Of a stretch of DNA of 64,000 nt, positions 49,510 to 56,960 are shown piece after piece. A program made the translations under genes and the position numbers. Position 1 is the first letter of the stretch. Every line of letters begins with the position of its first letter. This stretch comes from Leeia speluncae. Lineage in GTDB: Bacteria; Pseudomonadota; Gammaproteobacteria; Burkholderiales; Leeiaceae. The notes under the pieces are model-generated. The model had not been told where the DNA came from, did no database searches, and was given only the letters and a program-made list of their open reading frames with translations. The stretch is taken from positions 1 to 64,000 of the forward strand of contig NZ_JAJBZT010000006.1 of the NCBI RefSeq assembly GCF_020564625.1, read 5' to 3'.

Positions 49510-49523
49510 AAACCATTTGGTTT
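49510..49523. promoter_or_regulatory. Palindrome between the efflux operon and its two-component system
   Basis: AAACCA TT TGGTTT (49510-49523) is a perfect 14-base palindrome in the 88-base divergent spacer, 24 bases upstream of the adaptor start. It is a candidate binding site for the response regulator, since AdeR of Acinetobacter binds in the equivalent spacer. Confidence 0.5.
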
Positions 49524-49574
49524 GAATTGTGCATTGACCAGATGGATTTTTAGCTGAGACTATGTGGAGATTCG

Positions 49575-50321
49575 ATGGAGATAAAAGTGATACCTACCAA
49601 TCCGAGTTCTATGCCCGCAGGCTCACACGGAATGATTCTGATCGCAGAAGATGAAGATGAAATTGCAGAAATCCTCTCCGCCTTTCTACTCCGTAGTGGG
49701 TTACGTTCGGTTCATGCACGAAATGGCAAGGAAGCACTTGCCTTGCATCAGAGTCATCAGCCAGACTTGGTACTACTTGACGTTCAAATGCCGGAAATCG
49801 ATGGCTGGCGTGTGTTATCAGAGATCCGTCTTCGCGGAACGACCCCTGTGATCATGCTAACAGCCCTAGACCAAGATATAGACAAACTAATGGGACTTCG
49901 AATTGGGGCTGATGATTATGTAGTCAAACCATTCAATCCAGCCGAAGTTGTAGCGCGTGTTCAGGCAGTCCTGCGTCGGAGCAGCCTGCATACTTCCACT
50001 GCTAGCTCCTCGATTTTACGTGTGAAGCCCTTTGAGATAAATTTACACAATCATGAGGTCATACTGGATCTCGGGGGGAAAACACTCCCACTTGAGTTGA
50101 CTCTCACCGAGTTCAAGCTGCTGGTTCATTTAGCCAGCGCACCTAGACAAGTCTTTAGCCGGGCAACATTAATTGAGAACTGTCTGCCGGAAGGCAATAC
50201 ACTTGAACGGACGGTAGACAGCCACCTAAGCAAGCTACGTAAGAAACTTGAGCAGGTAGGCATCATGGGGATTCCTTCTGGTGTACGAGGAGTGGGATAC
50301 CGACTATGGGGTCAAGAATGA
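49575..50321 (+). CDS. AdeR-like OmpR-family response regulator
   Basis: This 248-residue DNA-binding regulator has a receiver (about 20-135) with acidic pair in IAEDEDE, phospho-acceptor in LVLLDVQMPEIDGW, and the stretch VIMLTALDQDIDKLMGL followed by RIGADDYVVKPFNPAEV, which is almost the wording of AdeR from Acinetobacter. A winged-helix output domain (about 150-245) ends LERTVDSHLSKLRKKLEQ and VRGVGYRL. It is divergent from the efflux operon, as adeRS is from adeABC, and overlaps the kinase gene by 16 bases. It therefore probably controls the operon. BaeR is the nearest other choice. Confidence 0.94.
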   Translation: MEIKVIPTNPSSMPAGSHGMILIAEDEDEIAEILSAFLLRSGLRSVHARNGKEALALHQSHQPDLVLLDVQMPEIDGWRVLSEIRLRGTTPVIMLTALDQDIDKLMGLRIGADDYVVKPFNPAEVVARVQAVLRRSSLHTSTASSSILRVKPFEINLHNHEVILDLGGKTLPLELTLTEFKLLVHLASAPRQVFSRATLIENCLPEGNTLERTVDSHLSKLRKKLEQVGIMGIPSGVRGVGYRLWGQE

Positions 50322-51370
50322 AGCCGGTTGGTCTTTACCGTTTGATCACACTCACGATGATGGCAATGGCTGTTGGTGTGACATTTTTTGTCGTACTGAC
50401 TTCGTATGCGCTGTACTTTTTTTGGTCAAAGTACTGGCCGGAAAACTTTCCAGAAGACGGGTTAACGCCAACAGGTCCAGAATGGATTTGGTTAATCATG
50501 ACGACACTCGCCGCACTAGTACTTGCCATCTTTGTCGCGGCCAATTTATCACGCAGAATATTGGCTCCATTAACGTCAGTCATTGATGGTATCCGCAAAG
50601 TGGCACAAGGCGATTTAACGGTAAGAGCAGCAGGCAATGACCACTCTTTACTTGAAGCCTCACAATTAGTGGAAGATTTCAATTTACTCGTTGAAAAACT
50701 GCAACATATGACAGAAGAGCAGGCTTTCTGGAATGCAGCCATTGCACATGAGCTACGAACACCTGTGACTATTTTGCGAGGACGCCTGCAAGGCTTGGCG
50801 GAAGGTATATTTCCACCAGATGCGAAGCAATTTGACAGTCTACTACTACAAGTCGAGGGTTTGACCCAACTGATAGAAGACCTCCGTGTTGTCAGCCTTG
50901 CAGAAAGTGGGCACTTATCCCTAAGTCAAAGATGGGTAGATTTAGCATCAGAAATCTACCCACTAGTGGAGTCTATCACTCCCTCTCTCAGCAAAGCAGA
51001 ACAACAAGTGGTGTATGATTTGCAAGTCAAGGAGGTCTTTTGTGATCCGGCAAAAATCAGGCAGGCAATATTAGCCCTCCTGGAAAATGCAACAAAGCAT
51101 GCAATCCCTGGAACAATTGTTATACGGATGAGACTTGAAAATGGCTCTTATCTGCTCAGCGTCAGTGATGAAGGCCCTGGCATTTCAGAGACATTCATTC
51201 CATATGTATTTACTGCCTTCAGGCGCGCCCCAAATGCAAAAGGAACTGGCAGTGGTCTGGGGTTAGCAGTTGTCGCAGCAATTGCTAGTGCGCATGGTGG
51301 TAAGGCTTCTTATAGAATTTCTTCGACTAATGGCTCAGTTTTTGAGATATGCATCCCAGAAAAAACATAG
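50306..51370 (+). CDS. AdeS-like sensor histidine kinase
   Basis: A 354-residue inner-membrane kinase. It has two membrane helices (about 10-33 and 55-76), a short periplasmic loop between them, HAMP (about 78-130), a dimerisation domain with phospho-acceptor His in WNAAIAHELRTPVTILRGRLQG, and an ATPase domain with N box LLENATKHA, G1 DEGPGI and G2 GSGLGLAVV. The QVEGLTQLIEDLRVVSLAE stretch closely follows AdeS. The C-terminus ends three residues after ICIPEKT begins, with the stop codon abutting the IS remnant, so the last few residues may have been replaced at the junction, but all catalytic parts are present. Confidence 0.93.
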   Translation: MGSRMKPVGLYRLITLTMMAMAVGVTFFVVLTSYALYFFWSKYWPENFPEDGLTPTGPEWIWLIMTTLAALVLAIFVAANLSRRILAPLTSVIDGIRKVAQGDLTVRAAGNDHSLLEASQLVEDFNLLVEKLQHMTEEQAFWNAAIAHELRTPVTILRGRLQGLAEGIFPPDAKQFDSLLLQVEGLTQLIEDLRVVSLAESGHLSLSQRWVDLASEIYPLVESITPSLSKAEQQVVYDLQVKEVFCDPAKIRQAILALLENATKHAIPGTIVIRMRLENGSYLLSVSDEGPGISETFIPYVFTAFRRAPNAKGTGSGLGLAVVAAIASAHGGKASYRISSTNGSVFEICIPEKT

Positions 51371-51559
51371 ATGGCGCAACGAAACCCAGTCGTGAAAGTC
51401 TTCGCTGTCGATTGTAGAATATTTCTATGTACTCTTGGATAGATGCCTCTGCTTCTGCCCGAAATTCTGCTGTATAGCTTTGTGTAACTCTCTTACTCAC
51501 GTCATCCTCCTGTTAGTTCCATTTTAACAAACAGGTGTGTCTGTTTTTTCAGGCTATCT
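51369..51559 (-). mobile_element. Internally deleted remnant of the same IS3 element, inverted
   Basis: Read on the minus strand, the sequence begins with the IS left end (GAGATAGCCTG...), runs through the orfA ribosome site and the first ten codons or so, then jumps to the last part of orfB (GCAGAGGCATCTATCC onward) and stops at GCGCCATCT. The right end is missing. The join is at CAGAAGCA, present at both 41223-41230 and 42226-42233 of the fuller copy, so about 1 kb was lost between short direct repeats. It differs from the fuller copy at several bases, showing that the two have been diverging. Confidence 0.9.
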
Positions 51560-51604
51560 CTCCCTACTACTCGACCTATATTCGCTAAAAGGTGAAAGGG
51601 GCTG

Positions 51605-52438
51605 CTAATCAGCAGACCCCTTCATGAATGCATTTACTGCATCAAAAGAGATTGTGTTGTTGGCAAATGAGAAAGTGCCTTCATCCATAATTTCTTTTGC
51701 CGCATTTATTAGTCCACTGAGTGCTGCGGGGCTAAGAGAAGAGCCAAGACTCACCCGTTTCACGCCAAGATCTGTTAGTTGCTTCATAGTGTAGTGTTGC
51801 CCACGCAGCCCCATGACCACATTGACAGGTTTAGTGACGGCAGCGCAGACTGTCCGAATCGCTTCGGCATCTGGAAGACCCGGGGCGAATAACACATCGG
51901 CGCCAGCTGCTTCATATGCTTGTAGGCGTTTAATGGTGTCATCTAGATCCTGCTTACCATTAAGAAAATTCTCTGCTCTGGCCACTAATACAAAAGGGAA
52001 AGGAAGGCGGTGAGCGGATTCTGCTGCGGCTGCAATTCGTTCAACCGCCAAAGAAAAGTCATAAATAGGTTGTTCTTTTTTTCCGGTAGCGTCCTCAATC
52101 GAACCACCAACCAATCCGCACGCAGCAGCTAACCGGATGGTTTCTGCTACCACCGCTGGTTGATCACCAAAACCATTTTCTAAATCAGCAGCAACCGGCA
52201 AATCCGTCGCATCAACGATCAGTTTTGCATTGGCTAGCACTTCATCTCGCGTTAGTGCACCTTCAGCATCTCTTCTGCCTAAGCTAAAAGCTAAGCCGGC
52301 ACTGGTTGTTGCTAAGGCTTCAAATCCTAATGAGGATAAGATTCGGGCGGTGCCTGCATCCCAAGGATTAGGGATGGCAAATGCTTTCTCGCGTTGATGC
52401 AGCGCTTGGAATCGAATTGCTTTTTCGAACTGAGTCAT
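51605..52438 (-). CDS. Isocitrate lyase/PEP mutase family protein
   Basis: This 277-residue TIM-barrel enzyme has the family motifs for magnesium and carboxylate binding: AIPNPWDAGTARIL, ADLENGFGD, GGSIEDATG and VARAENFLNG. It lacks the KKCGH catalytic loop of true isocitrate and methylisocitrate lyases; the aligned region reads IEDATGKKEQ. It belongs to the uncharacterised short group often annotated as phosphonomutase-like or oxaloacetate decarboxylase-like, and the reaction is unknown. It is the first chromosomal gene after the IS remnant and appears intact. Confidence 0.85.
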   Translation of the reverse strand: MTQFEKAIRFQALHQREKAFAIPNPWDAGTARILSSLGFEALATTSAGLAFSLGRRDAEGALTRDEVLANAKLIVDATDLPVAADLENGFGDQPAVVAETIRLAAACGLVGGSIEDATGKKEQPIYDFSLAVERIAAAAESAHRLPFPFVLVARAENFLNGKQDLDDTIKRLQAYEAAGADVLFAPGLPDAEAIRTVCAAVTKPVNVVMGLRGQHYTMKQLTDLGVKRVSLGSSLSPAALSGLINAAKEIMDEGTFSFANNTISFDAVNAFMKGSAD

Positions 52439-52784
52439 CTATTACCTTCTATAAAAAAACAATACGGTTCAGAGAGAAATGGGTTGGTCTATCTGAGTCT
52501 ATTTGGATGATCTAAAAAAATAGATGGAAAAATTATATCACCATGTCACAGATGATTTTTTCGCTGAAAGTAAGGGACTCTTACGCTTGGAGTGGCAGTG
52601 ATAGATTAGCGTATTTATCTCAGGCTTTGCCTTTTAAATATGTTCTCCTTTGCTATTAAACCAAGCAACCTCGCAGTACAGGTGATATTTATTTTCTGAG
52701 AATCGTTAATCTGACTTGCATTTGCCCCCCAATGTAATGTGTAATATTTTTCACATTATAAAATCCAATTTTCAAGCATATTTC
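52439..52784. other. Divergent intergenic region upstream of rhtA
   Basis: About 345 AT-rich bases. Near its right end, TAATGTG (52735-52741) and CACATTA (52752-52758) form an inverted repeat around AT-rich DNA just before rhtA, a possible operator. Nothing else is supported. Confidence 0.45.
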
Positions 52785-53663
52785 ATGACCAATTCAACCA
52801 AAAAAGCACTATTGCCGCTATTGGCAATGCTCTGCTGTGTCACATTCTTAGGAGCCGGCACTTCTTGGGCAAAAATGTCCTTATTCCCTGCGGTGGGCGC
52901 CGCGGGGACATCTGCATTAAGGGTGGGTATTTCATCACTATGTTTAATGGCATTTTGGCGTCCGTGGCGTTGGAAAATGCCAAAAGAGATGATTAAGCCG
53001 CTGATTTTGTATGGTTTATCGCTTGGTTTGATGAACTTGTTTTTTTATCTATCGATTCAATCTATCCCATTTGGTGTGGCATTAGCCATTGAGTTTATCG
53101 GCCCATTGGGGGTGGCGATTTTACTCTCTCGCAAATGGGTAGATTTTTTATGGGTTTGCTTGGCGATTGTTGGTTTGGCCATGCTCATCCCGATCAAAAC
53201 CGATCAGGCTGCATTAGATAAAGTGGGAGTGATTTTTGCGCTAACGGCGGCCTTTTTCTGGGCGGTGTATATTGTGTTTGGAAAACGCATTAGCGAATTG
53301 CACCACGGGCAATCGGTGCCATTTGGTATGCTACTTGCTGCATTAGTCGTGGTGCCGGTAGGCTTTGCCCAAGCCGGTACCGCCTTGTTCTCACCCAATA
53401 TTTTATTGGTGGCGGTGTGCGTGGCAATTATTTCCAGCGCATTGCCAATTTCTCTGGAAATGCTTGCTTTGCAGCGTGTGCCAGCGAAAACTTACGGTAT
53501 TTTGGTGAGTATGGAGCCTGCGGTTGCGGCATTGCTTGCCCAAGTCATCTTGCATGAGCATTTAACCACCAGCCAATGGTTGGCGATTGGCTTTATTATT
53601 CTGGCTTCGGTTGGCGGGGCGCTTACTTCCAAGAGTAATACCTTACAAGAGGCAAATGCCTAA
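52785..53663 (+). CDS. rhtA: RhtA-type threonine/homoserine exporter (EamA family)
   Basis: An inner-membrane exporter with ten helices arranged as two EamA repeats; the RhtA family expels threonine, homoserine and related amino acids. From ATG 52785 it has 292 residues. GTSWAKMSLFPAVGAAGTSALRV, YLSIQSIPFGVALAIEFIGPLGVAIL and ALPISLEMLALQRVPAKTYGILVSMEPAVAAL follow E. coli RhtA closely. Earlier in-frame starts (ATG 52737 or TTG 52716) are possible, and no start has a strong ribosome site. It is monocistronic. Confidence 0.88.
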   Translation: MTNSTKKALLPLLAMLCCVTFLGAGTSWAKMSLFPAVGAAGTSALRVGISSLCLMAFWRPWRWKMPKEMIKPLILYGLSLGLMNLFFYLSIQSIPFGVALAIEFIGPLGVAILLSRKWVDFLWVCLAIVGLAMLIPIKTDQAALDKVGVIFALTAAFFWAVYIVFGKRISELHHGQSVPFGMLLAALVVVPVGFAQAGTALFSPNILLVAVCVAIISSALPISLEMLALQRVPAKTYGILVSMEPAVAALLAQVILHEHLTTSQWLAIGFIILASVGGALTSKSNTLQEANA

Positions 53664-53670
53664 TAAAAAC

Positions 53671-53716
53671 GATTACCCAACGTAGCGCCTAGTTAGTGGT
53701 TCTGGGTTGGGTAATC
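53671..53716. repeat. Inverted repeat between rhtA and the 158-residue protein gene
   Basis: Ten-base arms GATTACCCAA (53671-53680) and TTGGGTAATC (53707-53716) around a 26-base centre lie between convergent genes and touch the stop codon of the right one. No T run is present. Confidence 0.55.
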
Positions 53717-54191
53717 ATCTGTATAGCTGTAACTCATTGAACCCAATGTGATGCATCATCTCCCGCAATATAAGTAATGTACTGACTGCTACAGGGGTAA
53801 TGAGTGACTCATTGCCTTTTGCAGGGCTACCTTCTGCAATTTCACATAGTCTTCTAAATGCATCTTCGATTTGGTCGATCGAATACGGTTTACTTGCGTC
53901 CTGATCAAATAGCGCCGTGATCACGTTTACTACTTCTTCATTCCCCACTAGGCACAAATATGGCTGAGCCGGTAGCTTTTGCGCCCAAGGCATTACTTCT
54001 TCTTCGATGTATTCAATTGCCAATTCTAGATCGATTGGCCTTGGTGGCGTAACGCGAATCGGGCCGGGTAATACGTTTTCAAATCCAATGGCTAAGGTGC
54101 CAACTGCCGCTTCACTGGTGTGGTTAGCTAAAAAAAGCTGTGTTTCATTTTTGCTGATATGAACAGTGAGTGCATTTGTAAAGTGAGACAT
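53715..54191 (-). CDS. Uncharacterised 158-residue protein
   Basis: I do not recognise this protein. It is soluble, acidic, without signal peptide or membrane helix. An N-terminal beta-rich part (LTVHISKNETQLFLANHTSEAAVG) is followed by a helical part (LELAIEYIEEEVMPWA, SIDQIEDAFRRLCEIAEG, AVSTLLILREMMHHIGF). The arrangement of a possible beta-barrel and helical bundle gives no function. It is convergent with rhtA and lies 300 bases before the divergent c-di-GMP signalling genes. Codon use looks like its chromosomal neighbours. Confidence 0.75.
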   Translation of the reverse strand: MSHFTNALTVHISKNETQLFLANHTSEAAVGTLAIGFENVLPGPIRVTPPRPIDLELAIEYIEEEVMPWAQKLPAQPYLCLVGNEEVVNVITALFDQDASKPYSIDQIEDAFRRLCEIAEGSPAKGNESLITPVAVSTLLILREMMHHIGFNELQLYR

Positions 54192-54488
54192 GTTGATGCC
54201 TTTGTAATCGTATTGAGGATGATCATGCCATGGTTAATGAACACGTTGGTTGAATGTTTTTGAGAGAGATGGGCTTCTTTTTTGAAAGAGGCCGTCGATG
54301 TAGTCCCCATTGAAATGGGCGGGTCAGCAAAAAATTGTATCCAATTTGAATGATTAGCAATCGGCCACCAGTGGCTTGGCGCCTGCTAGTTACTGAACTA
54401 CAAGGTGTTAAAAAATTTAAATCGTCTAGAATGAAATATCGATTCCCTAAACTGCCGGTAGCGCGGCTAGCTTCGGAGCTTCTTATTC

Positions 54489-56954
54489 ATGTTTGTGACG
54501 GATACCTCTGTTCTACCCACCATTTTAATTGTGGACGATCAGCCAAGTAATATCTTGTCGATTGAGCAAGCCATTTCCGGATTAGGTGAGTTATTTTTTG
54601 CAACGAGTGGCGCACAAGCATTAGTAATCGCGGAATCCAAAAAACCAGACTTGGTGTTACTGGATATTGAAATGCCTGGCATGAATGGTTATGAGGTTTG
54701 CCAAGCGCTACGCGAGATGCCTAGCATGGCAAACTCTGTCATTATCTTTATTACTTCCCATACCGAGCCAGAGAAAGAAATTGAAGCCTTGCGTTTAGGT
54801 GGGGCAGATTTTCTGCATAAACCGATTAACCATCCCATTGCACGTGCGCGTGTCTCTACCCATCTATCCCTGCAAGCTAAAACCAAGCAATTAGCGGCCT
54901 CTCAGCAGAATTTGTCTGATATTGCTTACAACCTGCCTGTTTTTATTGCGCATTGGGATCATCAGTTTTTGTGTTTGTATTCCAATGATAGGGAAGGGGC
55001 TTGGATTGCTGGTGCGGTAGAGCAGCAAATTGGCCAAAAAATAGGACAAGCGTTTGGTGAACGCTTTCATGAGCAAGTAGAAAAAGTGTTACCCGCTTTG
55101 CAGGAAAGCGGAAAAGTGACGTTTGATACCTCTATGCGCTCGCCCAGAGGCTTTTTACGCTATGTAGAAGTGACCATTCTCACCCAGCAGTGCGGTGAAG
55201 GCGAGCAGGCTTGCTATCTAATGTTGCTGAATGATATTACCGCTAGAAAGCAAGCGGAAGATGCCCTAAGAAGCGAAAAAGAACGCATTCGTGTGATGCT
55301 GGAGTCGATTGCCGATGCCGTGATCGCGACGGATGCCGATGGGATTGTCACCTACATGAACCCTGCTGCCGAGCAGATGACCGGCCGGATGGCGAGCAAA
55401 TATTGTGGTCGAGCAATTGAAGAAGTGATGCCTTTATATGTAGGTCAGACTTCTCGTGTATTGCAAAACCCTATCCGAGTGAGTCTCATTGAGAAACGCC
55501 CTGTGGGAATGGCAATAGACACCTGTTTGGCTCGTGCAGATGGTGAGCGTCTGAATGTGGAAGATGCAGCTGCCCCTATTTTCGACCAATATGGAGATGT
55601 GATTGGTGCCATTATTGTGTTTCATGATGTGAGCGTGGCTAGACAGTTAGCGATACAAATGACGCATATTGTGAATCATGATTCGTTAACGAATTTACCC
55701 AATAAAGTCTTGCTAAGGGATAGAACTGAGAATGCCATAGAGATTGCGGCGCTACATAAACACCGCGTGGCATTGGTAATGCTAGACTTAGACAACTTCA
55801 AAATGATTAATGATTCGATTGGCCATTCTGTTGGGGATTTAATCTTGCAGAAAGTGGCACTGCGGCTAAAGAGCGCGATTGGCAGAGGGGAAACTGTCTG
55901 CCGGCAAGGGGGGGACGAGTTTCTGATCTTGCTACATGAAGTGCATGATGTAGATATGGTAGGGCAATTCTGCGAATCGGTTTTAGCGACCTTGTCAGAC
56001 GTGTATTTGGTTGGTGATAAACGCTTTAATTTATCTGCTAGTTTAGGCGTGAGTATTTACCCAGATGATGCAGAAGACATCGAGGCATTGTATCGCCACG
56101 CTGATTCAGCCATGTATACCGCTAAAGCCGCCGGTAAAAATAAGTTTAGTTTTTTTGCCCATGAAATTGAAGAAGGTTTAAAAACCAAACATGACCTAGA
56201 AATGCGGATGCGCGCAGCAATAGAGTCTAATTCGTTTGAAGTGTTCTATCAGCCAAAATATTGCACAACCGAAGAAAAAATTATCGGCGCAGAAGCCTTG
56301 GTGCGTTGGCGCGATGAAACAGGGGGCCTCATTTCGCCGCTTAGTTTTATTCCTCTGGCAGAAGAAACTGGTTTGATCAATCGAATTGGAGCCTTTGTTT
56401 TAAAAACAGCCTGTAAAGATTGTCTCGCTTGGCAAGCGTTAAGCCCCAACCTAAAAGTAGCAGTGAACGTGTCTGCCATTCAATTTGCGCAAGCAGATTT
56501 TGTTTGTTTTATTAATGCGATGCTGCGGGAAACCGGGCTTAGCCCATCGTTATTAGAATTAGAAGTTACAGAAAGCGTATTGGTTTGTAACTTAGAAAAC
56601 ATGCTGATTGTGCTAAAAGAATTACGAGGAATGGGCGTGTCGATTGCTATTGATGATTTTGGCACGGGGTATTCGAGCTTAACCTATTTAAAACGTTTCC
56701 CTATTAATGTACTCAAAATTGACCAAGGATTTACGCGCGACATGCTTCGCGATGAAAGTGATCACGGTATTGTCGAGGCGATAATTCGGATGGCAGGCAG
56801 CTTAAAAATTGATTTGGTGGCAGAAGGTGTCGAAACCAAAGAAATTGCAAATGAATTAAAACGGTTGGGCTGTACCACCATGCAAGGGTACTACTATGGC
56901 AGACCACAACCAGCAAAAGCGTTTATTGCATCGTTAGTGCAATCGAACGAATAG
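54489..56954 (+). CDS. Response regulator with PAS, GGDEF and EAL domains
   Basis: This 821-residue cytoplasmic protein has a receiver (about 10-128) with Asp59 in LVLLDIEMPGMNGYE and a region (130-250) that looks PAS-like. A clear PAS (about 265-385) includes DAVIATDADGIVTYMNPAAEQMTG. GGDEF is at 474-478 (no RxxD inhibitory site before it). The EAL domain at 602-604 has the full catalytic set NVSAIQF, EVTESV, DDFGTGYSSL, KIDQGF, EGVETKE and QGYYY. It can probably both make and break c-di-GMP; EAL activity is better supported. The hybrid kinase gene begins seven bases after its stop, so they are cotranscribed and the receiver is a likely target of that kinase. Confidence 0.93.
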   Translation: MFVTDTSVLPTILIVDDQPSNILSIEQAISGLGELFFATSGAQALVIAESKKPDLVLLDIEMPGMNGYEVCQALREMPSMANSVIIFITSHTEPEKEIEALRLGGADFLHKPINHPIARARVSTHLSLQAKTKQLAASQQNLSDIAYNLPVFIAHWDHQFLCLYSNDREGAWIAGAVEQQIGQKIGQAFGERFHEQVEKVLPALQESGKVTFDTSMRSPRGFLRYVEVTILTQQCGEGEQACYLMLLNDITARKQAEDALRSEKERIRVMLESIADAVIATDADGIVTYMNPAAEQMTGRMASKYCGRAIEEVMPLYVGQTSRVLQNPIRVSLIEKRPVGMAIDTCLARADGERLNVEDAAAPIFDQYGDVIGAIIVFHDVSVARQLAIQMTHIVNHDSLTNLPNKVLLRDRTENAIEIAALHKHRVALVMLDLDNFKMINDSIGHSVGDLILQKVALRLKSAIGRGETVCRQGGDEFLILLHEVHDVDMVGQFCESVLATLSDVYLVGDKRFNLSASLGVSIYPDDAEDIEALYRHADSAMYTAKAAGKNKFSFFAHEIEEGLKTKHDLEMRMRAAIESNSFEVFYQPKYCTTEEKIIGAEALVRWRDETGGLISPLSFIPLAEETGLINRIGAFVLKTACKDCLAWQALSPNLKVAVNVSAIQFAQADFVCFINAMLRETGLSPSLLELEVTESVLVCNLENMLIVLKELRGMGVSIAIDDFGTGYSSLTYLKRFPINVLKIDQGFTRDMLRDESDHGIVEAIIRMAGSLKIDLVAEGVETKEIANELKRLGCTTMQGYYYGRPQPAKAFIASLVQSNE

Positions 56955-56960
56955 GGCGGA

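Noticed and set aside
51560-51604. Second attachment site matching the tRNA-Ser 3' end
   Set aside because: No stretch resembling the last 20 bases of the tRNA was found between the IS remnant and the lyase gene.
54192-54488. Possible c-di-GMP riboswitch upstream of the signalling operon
   Set aside because: I looked for the conserved GEMM core and tetraloop-receptor pattern before the first gene and did not find it; only ordinary AT-rich sequence is present.
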